From contig JAISLY010000036.1 of the NCBI GenBank assembly GCA_031277035.1, positions 1 through 40,347 of the forward strand: DNA of 40,347 bases, given 5' to 3'. The stretch is from Coriobacteriales bacterium (GTDB lineage Bacteria; Actinomycetota; Coriobacteriia; Coriobacteriales; UBA8131). The translations under genes and the position numbers were made by a program. Shown one piece after another: positions 7,695-16,735 of this stretch. The notes below the pieces were generated by a model that was not told the origin of the DNA, ran no database searches, and saw nothing but the letters and a program-made list of their open reading frames with translations. The first letter of the stretch is position 1. Every line of letters starts with the position of its first letter.

Positions 7695-8356
7695 CGGCTC
7701 ATCGCCCCTCCCCCTGCGCGATCCTCTTCGGTCAACATGTCGGCAAAGCTGACTCGCGTCGCCTCAAGTCGGTCTCGCGCCGCACGCTCGTGGACAGAAA
7801 GCCGTTCTTCCTCCTGTTCAAGCGCAGCGCACCAGCCCGGCATCTGAGCGGCGATTGCCGGCACCGTCCGTGCACCAAAGGCCGCGTCGATAACCGCCAG
7901 TTCGTAGGCCCTCTCAGCCTTACGCCCGAGGATAAGCCCGATGCCAATGCTCTGACCAAGCCTGACCTTACACTCGGTGAGCAGTGCTTCGCCGAGATAG
8001 AACAGGCTGTTTTGGGCACTTTCTCGCACCTTGTTCATCAGGAGAATTTCGCGCGGCCCATCAAGACGCTCGATGGGAGCCAGCGCCTCAATCTGCGCGC
8101 ACAGCTCACGCGCAAGCCCTGCGTCCCCCTCAATGAGGACGCGGGTGCGACGCCTGCGCGACAGCGACTGGCCTGCGTGCGAATGCGTGCTCTGGTCTGC
8201 GTGCGAATGCGTGCTCTGGTCTGCGAGAGACAGCGGCTCGTCTGCGTGCGAATGCGTGCTCTCGCCGACGCGAGAAGGCGCTCGCTCGTCTGCGGAGACG
8301 GAGGCATGGGCACCTTCAGGCTGCCCTGCAAGGCGGGTCTCGGGTACCGACATCAC
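7691..8356 (-). CDS. phnG: PhnG, C-P lyase core subunit
   Basis: PhnG is a small core subunit needed with PhnH and PhnI for ribose-phosphonate formation. Recognition rests on KVRESAQNSLFYLGEALLTE and the following VRLGQSIG, typical of PhnG. The core of about 150 residues begins near residue 70. Residues 30-66 are a repeat of THSHADQ-type octapeptides from a 24-bp array. The start is GTG at 8356, overlapping the phnE stop as GTGA; the next codon is ATG and could be used instead. Confidence 0.9.
   Translation of the reverse strand: MMSVPETRLAGQPEGAHASVSADERAPSRVGESTHSHADEPLSLADQSTHSHADQSTHSHAGQSLSRRRRTRVLIEGDAGLARELCAQIEALAPIERLDGPREILLMNKVRESAQNSLFYLGEALLTECKVRLGQSIGIGLILGRKAERAYELAVIDAAFGARTVPAIAAQMPGWCAALEQEEERLSVHERAARDRLEATRVSFADMLTEEDRAGGGAMSR
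8173..8265 (-). repeat. 24-bp tandem array in the 5' end of phnG
   Basis: Units CTGCGTGCGAATGCG plus CTCTGGT start at 8173, 8197 and 8242, with a diverged 21-bp unit between the second and third. They encode STHSHADQ-like octapeptides on the minus strand. Confidence 0.88.
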
Positions 8357-9213
8357 GCGATGTACCTCTTTCTCAGCCGGGTTGCCACGATTTCCAGCAC
8401 AGCCGCGACCGCCAGGCAGCAGTAGACGATAGCTCCCACCTCGTGAATGTTGTGATAAAAGCTGCCCGCAAGATACAGCTCGTAACCAATGCCGCCTGCA
8501 CCAGCGACCGCACCTACGGCGACCGCGTTCACAAAGTTAATCTCAAAGCGAATAAAGGTCCAGCTCAGAAGTTCGCTCATCTTTGTCGGCACAACCGCTG
8601 AGAAGACGACCTGCCACCAGGATGCGCCGCTTGCTCGCAGCGCCTCGATAACGCCCGCATCAAGCTCCTCAAAGCTCTCAGAATATGCTTTCACGAGATA
8701 GGCGACGCCGTGAAAGAGCAGGCCGCAGACCGCCGCCTCGGGGCCAAGTCCGACGGCGACCGTAAACACAAGAACCCACAGGATGGTAGGCACTGCGCGA
8801 AAAAAGGACATGACGGCCTTGATGACATTGCTGAGGACACGATTGCTCAGATTCGCGGCGGCGAGAAGGCCCAAAACGAAGGCGATAATCGCACTGATGA
8901 AGGTGGTGAGCACCGCGAGCGCGAGCGCGACGATAAGCGCCTTGATGATCTCGCCCCAGGAGAAGTGCTTGTCGATGGAGGGCTGTGTCATCATCGTCCA
9001 GAAATCACCCGCGGCCTTTGCCAGGGCATCGAAAAACGAGACCCTGCCGTAGTCGATGCTCAACATCGTGTAGACCGTGAGCAGGGTCAATATCACCAAC
9101 ACGAGCGCGATGACGACATTGGCACGAGAGAAAACGCGCACGCGGATGAGCCCGTTTCTCGTAAAGCGGATGCTCGCCTCTGCCGAAGCGTCCCTGCCTG
9201 CCGGCGTCCTCAC
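8353..9213 (-). CDS. phnE: phosphonate ABC transporter permease PhnE (second copy)
   Basis: This is one of two consecutive inner-membrane permeases that would pair with PhnC and PhnD to import phosphonates. A transmembrane helix follows the first 25 residues, and several more follow. The permease-ATPase contact loop reads ALRASGASWWQVVFSAVVP, the usual EAL-x3-GA pattern. The start is GTG at 9213, overlapping the upstream permease stop as GTGA. Confidence 0.92.
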   Translation of the reverse strand: MRTPAGRDASAEASIRFTRNGLIRVRVFSRANVVIALVLVILTLLTVYTMLSIDYGRVSFFDALAKAAGDFWTMMTQPSIDKHFSWGEIIKALIVALALAVLTTFISAIIAFVLGLLAAANLSNRVLSNVIKAVMSFFRAVPTILWVLVFTVAVGLGPEAAVCGLLFHGVAYLVKAYSESFEELDAGVIEALRASGASWWQVVFSAVVPTKMSELLSWTFIRFEINFVNAVAVGAVAGAGGIGYELYLAGSFYHNIHEVGAIVYCCLAVAAVLEIVATRLRKRYIA

Positions 9214-10172
9214 AGGATCGCCCGCCTGATGAAGTTTGAGGTGAGTTCCAGCGAGATAACCACGATGACGATTGCGATGACTACCAGGCCGGCCGCAGCG
9301 TAGTTAAAACTCTTATAGTACAAATCGAAGACAAAGCCGATGCCCGTGCCTGTCAGAATGCCAATCAGGGTGGCGTCGCGAACGTTGGTCTCAATCATGT
9401 AGAGTATCCAGCTCAACACGACGGTTGAGCAAAGCGGTATGACCGCCTGAGCGATAATCTGCCCGTAGCTGGCCCCCGTGGCTCGCAGGGCCTCGACCGC
9501 ACCGCCTGAGACCTCGTCGATGCTCTCGAGAAAACAGCGCATCAAATAGCCGAAACTCGTAAGGAACAGGGCCAGAAAGCCCGTGAACTCGCTTTGTTTG
9601 AAGGAAAAGAGCAGGATGAGGGCCCAGGCAACGGTCGGGATATTCCGAAAGAGCGAGGCGATGGCGCGAACAATCAGCTGAGCGGGGCCACCCACGCCCA
9701 CCGAGCGCGAGCCGAGAACCGCAAAAACGAGTGCAAGCAGGGCAGAAAGGCAGCTTGCGGCGATGGAGACGAGCACGGTGGCGGCCAGCTGATTGAGTAT
9801 CGTCGGCAATTTTGCAAGCGATTCGACAGAAGGGATAAAGTTCACGAACATCCACGCGAGGCCCGCCGGCACGTCGATGAGGGTCTTGACGAGATCGAAG
9901 TCGAGGTAGTTTCCAGTCAGGAGATTGAGGAGCACAAGCCCTACAGCGACACCTATGATGACAAAGGTGCGGCGATGGAAAAATGCCGCGAGCCGCGCAG
10001 TGCCACTGGGGTTGAGGCCGCCGCCGACGGCAACAGCGGCAGCGGCGGGAGCAGCTGAGGCAACAGCGGCAGCGGAGGCGGCGGGGGCAGCTGAGGCAAC
10101 AGCGGCAGCGGGGGCAGCAGCCTTGCCGTCGGCGGCGGCGGCTGAGGCGGCCTTGCGTTCCTTTCTGCTCAT
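9210..10172 (-). CDS. phnE: phosphonate ABC transporter permease PhnE (first copy)
   Basis: Inner-membrane permease of the phosphonate importer, with a contact loop ALRATGASYGQIIAQAVIP. It differs enough from the next permease that the two probably form a heterodimer. The N-terminal 50 or so residues before the first helix are an Ala-rich repeat (AAPAAAVAS type). The ATG at 10172 overlaps the phnC stop as ATGA and follows AGGTGG. The C-terminus ends in GTGIGFVFDLYYKS and a last helix. Confidence 0.92.
   Translation of the reverse strand: MSRKERKAASAAAADGKAAAPAAAVASAAPAASAAAVASAAPAAAAVAVGGGLNPSGTARLAAFFHRRTFVIIGVAVGLVLLNLLTGNYLDFDLVKTLIDVPAGLAWMFVNFIPSVESLAKLPTILNQLAATVLVSIAASCLSALLALVFAVLGSRSVGVGGPAQLIVRAIASLFRNIPTVAWALILLFSFKQSEFTGFLALFLTSFGYLMRCFLESIDEVSGGAVEALRATGASYGQIIAQAVIPLCSTVVLSWILYMIETNVRDATLIGILTGTGIGFVFDLYYKSFNYAAAGLVVIAIVIVVISLELTSNFIRRAIL
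10030..10131 (-). repeat. 30/36-bp tandem array in the 5' end of phnE
   Basis: The block GCAACAGCGGCAGCGG recurs at 10030, 10060 and 10096, periods of 30 and 36 bp. It encodes an Ala-rich N-terminal extension ahead of the first membrane helix. Confidence 0.82.
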
Positions 10173-11065
10173 GCCACCTGTGACAGAGAAGGCGTCTGCT
10201 CCGCGTCCTTCTCCTCTTCGACCTTCATCCCGTACAACTCCTCAATGAATGCCGCACTTAAACTCTCAGGCGTACCGTCGTAGACAAGCTCGCCGCCGCG
10301 CAGAGCCAGGATGCGGTCCGAATACTCCAGGGCATACTCAACCTGATGCAGATTGACGAGGCAGGCGATGCCCAGCGTATCGGCGATGGCGCGCAGGTAT
10401 CCCATGATGATGCGGGAGGATTTTGGGTCGAGGCTGGCAACCGGCTCATCGCACAGCATCAGCAGAGGATCCTGCACAAGGGCCCGGGCGATACCAACAC
10501 GCTGCATCTGACCGCCCGAAAGTTGATCGCAGCGCACGTAGGCGAACTCGATGATGCCCAGCTGAGAAAGGACGTCAAGCGCCTTACGCTTCTCGTCTTC
10601 CGTGTAGCGCCCAATCATCCCCGCAAAAGTCGATTTATAGCCAAGGCGACCGTGCAGCACGTTCTCGATGGTTGTCAGGCGATGGACAAGATTGTAGTGC
10701 TGGAAAATCATACTGATGCGGCGACGCAGGGCGCGCAGATCGCGACGGCCCGCGCGCATCACATCCTGCCCGTCAAAATTGACGCTGCCACTGCTTGCCT
10801 CAACCATGCGGTTGAGGCAACGCAGCAGGGTCGATTTGCCCGCGCCCGAGGGCCCGATGACACTGACAAGCTCCCCGCGCCGCAAGGTAAAACTCACGTC
10901 ATGCAGGGCGGGGCGCTCGCGGGTGTAGTTTTTTGTCAGACTCTCGACGACAAGGAGAGGCTCTGTCTGCATTCCCTGGGCGGGAAACACTTCCACACGA
11001 GCAGGGCCCACGGGAAGGGCATCAGGGTCACAGGGCTCTACGCGAAGGGGCTCAATGGTGCTCAT
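10169..11065 (-). CDS. phnC: phosphonate ABC transporter ATPase PhnC
   Basis: This is the energising subunit of the phosphonate importer. Walker A is GPSGAGKST (residues 71-79), the signature LSGGQMQRVGIA, Walker B leads into DEPVASLDP, and the H-loop is VNLHQVEYA. The DEPVASLDP variant is typical of PhnC. About 35 residues precede the usual family start (near PLLVVESLTKNY). The start ATG lies 15 bases after phnD with only a weak AAGGG some distance upstream, so coupling to phnD is likely. Confidence 0.94.
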   Translation of the reverse strand: MSTIEPLRVEPCDPDALPVGPARVEVFPAQGMQTEPLLVVESLTKNYTRERPALHDVSFTLRRGELVSVIGPSGAGKSTLLRCLNRMVEASSGSVNFDGQDVMRAGRRDLRALRRRISMIFQHYNLVHRLTTIENVLHGRLGYKSTFAGMIGRYTEDEKRKALDVLSQLGIIEFAYVRCDQLSGGQMQRVGIARALVQDPLLMLCDEPVASLDPKSSRIIMGYLRAIADTLGIACLVNLHQVEYALEYSDRILALRGGELVYDGTPESLSAAFIEELYGMKVEEEKDAEQTPSLSQVA

Positions 11066-11080
11066 AGCGCGCGGCCGCCC

Positions 11081-12355
11081 TTAACCCATCTTACGAATAG
11101 GCTCATACCAGGCATCGTCCACCGGCAAAAGGCAGGTCTCTGGGGTGTCCCTGACAAACAGCGCGTGAGCGCTCTCGTCGCTCGGATCGCTGAAGATGCG
11201 CTCGTCGCCAGCAATCGCCTCAGAACAGAAGTACGCAACGATGGCATCGCGGCTTGCCTGGTCGACAACGTCCTCGTTGAAGCAGAAGGGCGCGTTGAGA
11301 ACCGGGGTGCTTGCGATGATGGTGAACTGTTTGCCGTGCACGTCGGTAAAGGGCTCGTCGGCATCGTCGCGCACCGCATAGACCGCACCGGGCATGTTCT
11401 TCTCACCGGAGATGAGCGTGAGGTACATATCGACATCAATGTCGTCAAAGGCAGCGGCGTCCGCGTCGCCATTCAGCAGATTGACGACCGAGCCCTGATG
11501 TGAGCCGCCGAGCAGAACCGAGCTGAAGAAGCTGCCGTTTTCCAGCAGAAGCTCGTTGCTCTCAAGGCCAAACTCAGCAACAATCTTTGCGGACGGCACC
11601 TTAAAGCCCGAAGTCGAAGTGGCCGAAACGAAGCTGAAGGATTTGCCTTCCAGCGGTGTAAGCGTGTAGCTCGAGCCCTGCTTATAGGCCTCCGCGTCCT
11701 CGGTCCGCACGCAAATGCGACTATAATAGCATGCTTCGTCAAGCGTGCCGTTCTCGTCACTGTTTGTAAAGCAGGCCTGCACGCTGGGGTTTTTGCGATT
11801 TGCCTGCACATAGCCTTCAGCGCCGAGCAGGGCCATGCCTGCACTGCCCGATGCGAGGGCTTCGATGGCGACATTGTAGTCCGTCGTGGTCATGATCTCT
11901 GCATCGCGCCCGCTTGCAGCCTTGATGCCCTCGCTGACCGCCTCACGGGAGGCAGACATGTCCGCCGAGGAGGCATCCGGCAGAAAGACAAAGGTGATGG
12001 GAGAGGTATCGGCGGCGGCGGTATCTGTCGCGGCAGGAGCGGCGCCATCGTCCGCACCGGGGTCCGCGTTGGCTGAGCCGCCGGTGTCCGAGCAGGCGGC
12101 AAGCAGGCCGCCAAGTCCCGCAAGGCCTACAAAGCCCGCGATGGCAAGTCCGGCGGAACCTGCAAGGAACTGGCGGCGGCCGATGGCGCCGCTGTGCGTA
12201 CTGTTGTCTGTACGAGCTGAGGCGTTGCTCGCGTGCGTGTCAGGCAGCTCGAGGCTGGCGGGATTGGCGGTCGGGTTGGTGGCGGTGGGATTGGGAGTGG
12301 TGGCGGGGTTGGTGGCGTGCGAACTGGTGGTGCTTTGACGTGTGCTGCGTTCCAA
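11081..12355 (-). CDS. phnD: phosphonate-binding lipoprotein PhnD
   Basis: This is the extracytoplasmic phosphonate receptor of the PhnCDE importer. The signal is Tat-like with a lipobox: RRQFLAG (R60-R61), a hydrophobic stretch and LAAC with C88 as the likely lipid site. The mature part has PhnD features such as SGSAGMALLGAEGY and LLGGSHQGSVVNLLNGDADAAAFDD. I chose TTG at 12355 because AGGAGGAG lies directly upstream; the ATG at 12412 has no comparable site. The 59 residues before the twin arginines are long for a Tat signal and rich in Asn, Pro, Thr and Ala. First gene of the operon. Confidence 0.9.
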   Translation of the reverse strand: MERSTRQSTTSSHATNPATTPNPTATNPTANPASLELPDTHASNASARTDNSTHSGAIGRRQFLAGSAGLAIAGFVGLAGLGGLLAACSDTGGSANADPGADDGAAPAATDTAAADTSPITFVFLPDASSADMSASREAVSEGIKAASGRDAEIMTTTDYNVAIEALASGSAGMALLGAEGYVQANRKNPSVQACFTNSDENGTLDEACYYSRICVRTEDAEAYKQGSSYTLTPLEGKSFSFVSATSTSGFKVPSAKIVAEFGLESNELLLENGSFFSSVLLGGSHQGSVVNLLNGDADAAAFDDIDVDMYLTLISGEKNMPGAVYAVRDDADEPFTDVHGKQFTIIASTPVLNAPFCFNEDVVDQASRDAIVAYFCSEAIAGDERIFSDPSDESAHALFVRDTPETCLLPVDDAWYEPIRKMG

Positions 12356-12556
12356 GGAAATCTCCTCCTGTTTGACGGTCAATGGGGGGCGACAGCATGG
12401 GGCGTGCCGCATACCCGAACAGTCTGGCAGGTGAAAATCAAGGAAAAATCGGTTTCCTGCAAAATCTGCGAAAAACAGAGAGGGCTTTTGTCAGGTTCCG
12501 GTAAAGAATGAGGCCCTTTATCAAATTCTGGCACGACCGGGCGCCGAAGACGGGCG
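12356..12556. other. gap upstream of phnD
   Basis: This 201-bp stretch between the EamA stop and the phnD start should hold the phn operon promoter if phnD is its first gene. It is AT-richer than its surroundings. I find no clear -35/-10 pair or recognisable regulator box. No regulator gene such as phnF is adjacent. Confidence 0.4.
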
Positions 12557-13447
12557 CTATTGCGTACCGCGCTGGGAGATGATAAGCCCCGCGATGATGG
12601 CGATGATGCCCACAATGCCTGCTGCGGCAATCGACTCCCCAAGCAGGAAGAACGCGGCGACGCTGCCGATTGCCGGCGGGAAGTAGAGGTAGATGCTCGT
12701 CTTGCCCTCACCGATGAGGCGCGTGGAGAGGCTGTAGAGGATGTAGGCGGCCGAGGACGCAAGCAGGCCGAGAACCAGCAGGGAGACGAGCACGTCAGGT
12801 GCGAGGAAGTTCACATCGCTGACATCAAAGCCGTAGAACAGCACGAAGGGAGCAAGTGTCACAAGGCCCCAGAAGAAGATGCGACGGATGCTCAGTATCG
12901 TATCGGCGCCGTCGCCCTCGTCGGTACGCCGCACAATGACGCAATAGTTCGCCCACAACACGTTACCCGCAAGTGCCAGGAGGGTGCCAAACAGGGTAAC
13001 CTGAAGACCGACGCCGCCCGCTGTCACCACGAGAACGGTGCCTGCGGTCGCGAGCATAAAACCGACGAAGAACTGCCATGTGGGGCGTCTGCGATACACA
13101 ATCCACATCGCAACGGAGACAAACAGGGGCCCGAGCGCACAGATGATGGTCACGAAGGATGCCGAGGTAAACAGCAGCGAACTGTACTCCAGCAGATAAT
13201 AAAACGACACGCCGCAGGCCCCACAGACGACAAAGGGCCACTCGCTGCGCCATCCGTTCCACTTTGGCAGACGTGGCCGAATAAGCCAAAGCGCCACGTA
13301 GGCAATCGCAAAGCGCAGAAACAGCGTCTCAAAGGTACTCAGGCCCGCATTCATCGCCATCTTGGTTGAAACGAAGGTAAATCCCCATATGATTGCGGTA
13401 CCCAGGCCACAGAGATGACCGACGAGGTGCGCATGACGGGGAGTCAT
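12557..13447 (-). CDS. EamA/DMT-family transporter
   Basis: A 296-residue membrane protein with about ten hydrophobic segments in two similar halves, as in the drug/metabolite transporter superfamily. The start GLGTAIIWGFTFVSTKMAM is typical of EamA domains, and the second half contains RLIGEGKTSIYLYFPPAIG followed by FFLLGESI. The substrate cannot be told. The ATG at 13447 overlaps the pth stop as ATGA. It sits between pth and phnD on the same strand, with no evidence that it serves phosphonate use. Confidence 0.88.
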   Translation of the reverse strand: MTPRHAHLVGHLCGLGTAIIWGFTFVSTKMAMNAGLSTFETLFLRFAIAYVALWLIRPRLPKWNGWRSEWPFVVCGACGVSFYYLLEYSSLLFTSASFVTIICALGPLFVSVAMWIVYRRRPTWQFFVGFMLATAGTVLVVTAGGVGLQVTLFGTLLALAGNVLWANYCVIVRRTDEGDGADTILSIRRIFFWGLVTLAPFVLFYGFDVSDVNFLAPDVLVSLLVLGLLASSAAYILYSLSTRLIGEGKTSIYLYFPPAIGSVAAFFLLGESIAAAGIVGIIAIIAGLIISQRGTQ

Positions 13448-14166
13448 TCGGGCCAATCGGGCGCGGGCGAAGATGCGGGGGTGGGCGCGGCGGGCGGAGC
13501 GGGCGGAGCAGGCGGAGCGGGATTAGGCGCGGGCTCGGGCGCGGGCGGAGCAGGATTAGGCGCGGGCGCGGGCTCGGGCGAGGATGCGGCGGGCGGCGCG
13601 GCGGGCGCGGGCTCGGGCGCGTGGTGCTCGTTCATCGCCTGGAGGATGCCATCTTTGAGGGCGGCGCGGGCGAGCTCAGCCGCCCGGGCGCAGGTCAGCG
13701 CAAACTCCTCCAACTCGCTGCCCTTCATGCGGGCCAGAACAAAGTCGGCAGCGTCCATGCGCCCGGGCGGACGCCCGATGCCCACGCGCAGGCGCGCGTA
13801 GTCGGAGCCAAGCGCCTGGTGCAGCGAGCGCAGGCCCTTGTGCCCGCCCGCGCCGCCGCCCAACTTCAGGCGCAGGGTGCCGGGAGAAAGGTCGAGTTCG
13901 TCGTGGATGACCAGCATGTCAACAGCGCTCAGGCCAAGGCGGGCAAGAGCCCCCTTCACCGGACCACCGCTGAGGTTCATGAAGGACTGAGGCTTGAGGA
14001 GCACGACCTTCTCACCCTCACAGGAAGCCACTCCCATAAGGGCATCGCCCGCAAGTTTCCAGTAGTTCACCTTCAGTTCGTCCGCCAGCAGGTCAACAAC
14101 GCGAAAGCCCGCGTTGTGGCGGGTATCGACGTAGGCAGGCCCGGGGTTTCCGAGCCCGACAATCAT
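13444..14166 (-). CDS. pth: peptidyl-tRNA hydrolase
   Basis: Pth recycles peptidyl-tRNA released from stalled ribosomes. The start MIVGLGNPGPAYVDTRHNAG contains the catalytic His and Asn region. GPVKGAL, VIHDELDL and GGGAGGHKGLRSL follow as in the family, and RLRVGIGRPPG is present. The ATG at 14166 follows AAAGG and matches the family; a GTG at 14187 is a weaker option. After about residue 185 the protein ends in a Pro/Ala/Glu tail of about 55 residues built from PAPPAPEPAP-type repeats, not part of the enzyme fold. Confidence 0.94.
   Translation of the reverse strand: MIVGLGNPGPAYVDTRHNAGFRVVDLLADELKVNYWKLAGDALMGVASCEGEKVVLLKPQSFMNLSGGPVKGALARLGLSAVDMLVIHDELDLSPGTLRLKLGGGAGGHKGLRSLHQALGSDYARLRVGIGRPPGRMDAADFVLARMKGSELEEFALTCARAAELARAALKDGILQAMNEHHAPEPAPAAPPAASSPEPAPAPNPAPPAPEPAPNPAPPAPPAPPAAPTPASSPAPDWPE
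13473..13621 (-). repeat. Pro/Ala-coding imperfect repeat in the 3' end of pth
   Basis: A purine-rich, very GC-rich run of GGCGGAGCG, GGCGCGGGC and GATTAGGCG motifs repeats irregularly. On the minus strand it encodes the PAPPAPEPAP tail of Pth. Unit boundaries are blurred, so I give no single period. Confidence 0.75.
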
Positions 14167-14204
14167 ATGAGGACCTTTGAGGGGCACCGCCGCGCCGTCG
14201 TTTC

Positions 14205-15167
14205 CTAAAGCTGAAAGTCGGGGTCGAACAGCTCGGAGACCGAGGCTTCCAAAAAGACATTGCTCACAGCCTTTGCCAGAAGCGGCGCCACGGTTATCAC
14301 CTTGATTTTGCCGGTCTGCTGCTCCTGGGGAACCGGCACCGTATCGCAGACGATGACCTCCTCGGCTTCCACATTGGCGATGCGTTCGTAGGCCGGCCCG
14401 GAGAACAGCCCGTGCGTCGCGCAGATGAAGATTGCCGTTGCGCCCTGAGCACGCAGGGCCTTGACCGCCGCGTCGATGGAGCCGGCGGTGTCGATCATGT
14501 CGTCGTTGATGATACAGGCCTTGCCCTCGACGTTGCCGATGACATTGGTGACCTCGGCGACATTGTGGTCGGGGCGGGCCTTGGCGAGGATGGCGAGGTC
14601 GGCACCGAGCATGTCCGCGAGTTTTTTGGCGGCCTTGGCACGCCCGACGTCGGGCGAGACGACGCAGAGGTTCTCAATACCCTTGGCCAAAAAGTAATCC
14701 GCAAAAATCGGCAGCGCCGTAAGGTGATTGACCGGGATGTCAAAAAATCCCTGTATCTGCCCCTGGTGCAGGTCAACCGCGATGATGCGGTCGACGCCGG
14801 CAACGGTGAGCAGATTGGCGACCAGTTTGGCGGTAATCGGCTCGCGCGAGGCCGATTTTTTGTCCTGTCGGGAATAGCCATAGTGCGTGATGACCGCCGT
14901 CACGCTGCGGGCCGAGGCGCGCTTTGCCGCGTCGGTCATAATGAGAAGCTCCATCAGTGCCTCATTGAGCGCTCCCGAGATAGACTGGACGATAAAGACA
15001 TCGCTGCCGCGCACACTTTCCAGATACCGGGCGTATATCTCGCCATTTGAGAAGGTCGTGAGCTTGATGTTGCCAAGCGACACGCCCAGATGCTGGGCAA
15101 TTTTCTCTGCCAGGTCGGGGTTGATGCGTCCCGTGTAAAGCTTCAGGTTCTTCGTAACTTCGGTCAT
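14205..15167 (-). CDS. prs: ribose-phosphate pyrophosphokinase
   Basis: Prs makes PRPP from ribose 5-phosphate and ATP for nucleotide, His and Trp synthesis. Motifs are [16 protein letters not shown], the catalytic [22 protein letters not shown], and the PRPP loop DDMIDTAGS. The length of 320 residues is normal. The ATG at 15167 follows AGGGGAGG and overlaps the glmU stop as ATGA. In the phn context it would convert the ribose 5-phosphate released by PhnPP back to PRPP, the step PhnN provides in E. coli; that link is inference, since glmU-prs-pth clustering is common anyway. Confidence 0.96.
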   Translation of the reverse strand: MTEVTKNLKLYTGRINPDLAEKIAQHLGVSLGNIKLTTFSNGEIYARYLESVRGSDVFIVQSISGALNEALMELLIMTDAAKRASARSVTAVITHYGYSRQDKKSASREPITAKLVANLLTVAGVDRIIAVDLHQGQIQGFFDIPVNHLTALPIFADYFLAKGIENLCVVSPDVGRAKAAKKLADMLGADLAILAKARPDHNVAEVTNVIGNVEGKACIINDDMIDTAGSIDAAVKALRAQGATAIFICATHGLFSGPAYERIANVEAEEVIVCDTVPVPQEQQTGKIKVITVAPLLAKAVSNVFLEASVSELFDPDFQL

Positions 15168-16576
15168 TGCGGCCTCCCCTTTGATTGTTCTTCCGGTGCG
15201 TTGTCTGGTGCTGCTGCCTCTGGTGCTGCTGGTGCCGTTGGTGCCGTTGGTGCTGCTGCCTCTTTTGATGCCGTTGGCGGTGCGTTTTCTGGTGGTGCGT
15301 CCTCGGAATGCGTTTTCAAAGCCCCTCTCAACACGCCTTTTGCCTTCTTCGCCTGTTGCTTCAGGCTCGCCCGGCTGTGCTGTTCGGCCCAATGCTCCTT
15401 GACGATCTGCTTGGTGCGTTCGATGGCAAGCGCACCGTCGGGCACGTCGCGTGTGATGACGCTGCCCGCACCGATAACCGCGTGGGCGCCAACGCGCACC
15501 GGCGCCACAAGCATCGTGTCGGAGCCGACAAAGGCCTGGTCGCCAATCTCGGTGGGATTTTTGGCCGAACCGTCGTAATTGCAGGTAATCGAGCCTGCCC
15601 CGATATTTACCTCAGAACCGAGTGTCGCATCGCCCAGATAGCTCAGATGCGGCACCTTGCTTCCCGGGCCAATCGTCGAATTCTTAATCTCCACATGCGT
15701 ACCGGCCTTGGAGCCGCGCTTCATGAGGGTGCCCGGGCGCAGATAGGCGCGTGGCCCCACCTGCACGCCGTCCTCAAGGGTCACCCGATCGAGGATGCTT
15801 TCCTCCACGCAACAGTCGCTCCCAATGACCGAATCGCTGATGCGTGTGTTTGGGCCAACTGTGCTGCCCGCCCCTATGCTCGTCGTACCCCAGAGCATGG
15901 TCAGCGGGAGCAGTTCCGTGTCGTTTTCGAGGGAGACATCCGGGCCGATCCACACGAGGTCGGGGTCCAGCATGCTCACGCCCGCCTCCAGGTGCGCCTG
16001 ATTGATGCGGCGCTGCATCGCCTTGGTGGCCTGCGCAAGCTGTGCGCGGGTCTCGATACGCTGGGGGCCGGGGCCGACTGACCCCTGCTGCTGTTGAGGT
16101 GCCGCGAAGGTTGCGATTTCCTGCGGGGTAAGCAGCGCCGCAGTGCCGTGCAGCACTACCAGCTCGCTTGCCCCGCCGGCCTTCTCCAATTCCGCACGAG
16201 CGGCCTCGATGGCGGCCTCGATGGCAGTCGCGGAGGTGGCCTCGGAGGCTTCGGGGGCCGCGGAGGTGGCCGCGGAGGGGGCCGCGGAGGCCTCGTCGGC
16301 CTCGGGGGTGGCGCCCGACGCGCCCGCCGCACCAGACGCGCCCGTCGTATCCGCACATGCAATGATGGTCGTATCCTGGACAAGCGACGCGAGCTGCTCG
16401 TATCCGCGCCCGTTGGGATCGAGGGTCACAAAGATTCGCTCGCTGCCGGCCGCCCAGGCTGCGTCTACAACCCAGCGTATGAGCGGCTTGCCGAGCAGCG
16501 TGTGAGCAGCCGTCGCACGACGGGACTTCATCTGTGCATCGGTGCCTGCCGCCAGTATTAACGTGGAAAATGCCAT
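15164..16576 (-). CDS. glmU: GlmU-like protein with intact acetyltransferase half and degenerate uridyltransferase half
   Basis: GlmU normally acetylates glucosamine 1-phosphate (C-terminal half) and couples the product to UTP (N-terminal half). The C-terminal left-handed helix looks functional: [24 protein letters not shown] with the catalytic His, and [13 protein letters not shown]. The N-terminal half does not. [11 protein letters not shown] replaces the LAAGxGTRM nucleotide loop, the metal-binding GD has become GT (residues 144-145), and the GVNNR motif reads RIETR. The half is shortened and carries an Ala/Ser/Glu/Thr linker (about 79-118). A repeat tail follows the helix. ATG at 16576 follows GAGGGAG. 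It is probably monofunctional. Confidence 0.88.
   Translation of the reverse strand: MAFSTLILAAGTDAQMKSRRATAAHTLLGKPLIRWVVDAAWAAGSERIFVTLDPNGRGYEQLASLVQDTTIIACADTTGASGAAGASGATPEADEASAAPSAATSAAPEASEATSATAIEAAIEAARAELEKAGGASELVVLHGTAALLTPQEIATFAAPQQQQGSVGPGPQRIETRAQLAQATKAMQRRINQAHLEAGVSMLDPDLVWIGPDVSLENDTELLPLTMLWGTTSIGAGSTVGPNTRISDSVIGSDCCVEESILDRVTLEDGVQVGPRAYLRPGTLMKRGSKAGTHVEIKNSTIGPGSKVPHLSYLGDATLGSEVNIGAGSITCNYDGSAKNPTEIGDQAFVGSDTMLVAPVRVGAHAVIGAGSVITRDVPDGALAIERTKQIVKEHWAEQHSRASLKQQAKKAKGVLRGALKTHSEDAPPENAPPTASKEAAAPTAPTAPAAPEAAAPDNAPEEQSKGRPQ
15196..15300 (-). repeat. Ala/Pro/Thr-coding repeat in the 3' end of glmU
   Basis: GGTGCTGCT, GGTGCCGTT and GCCTCT blocks repeat across the last codons of glmU and encode its [16 protein letters not shown] tail. 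Periods are multiples of 3 but irregular. Confidence 0.65.
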
Positions 16577-16711
16577 ACACGCTCCCTCAAGAATCGTTTG
16601 GCGTGCGACCCTTCCCGCAGGGATCGTATCTCTGAAGATGTCGTATCCAGTGTATCACGGAACGTGCGCTCCTCAGGGAGGCGCCCGGTTAAGTGCCGCT
16701 ACTCCCGGACT

Positions 16712-16735
16712 GAACGAGAGAACGAGAGAACGAGA
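16712..16735. repeat. 8-bp tandem array
   Basis: Three copies of GAACGAGA start at 16712, 16720 and 16728, and run into the stem of the adjacent hairpin. The array is intergenic and its period is not a multiple of three. Confidence 0.8.

Noticed and set aside
15168-15392. N-terminal extension of prs
   Set aside because: The ATG at 15167 has a strong ribosome-binding site and gives the normal 320 residues; the extension overlaps the glmU tail in another frame.
15164-16576. glmU as a pseudogene
   Set aside because: The frame is open, the acetyltransferase half is fully conserved and the gene is coupled to prs. Loss seems limited to the N-terminal activity.
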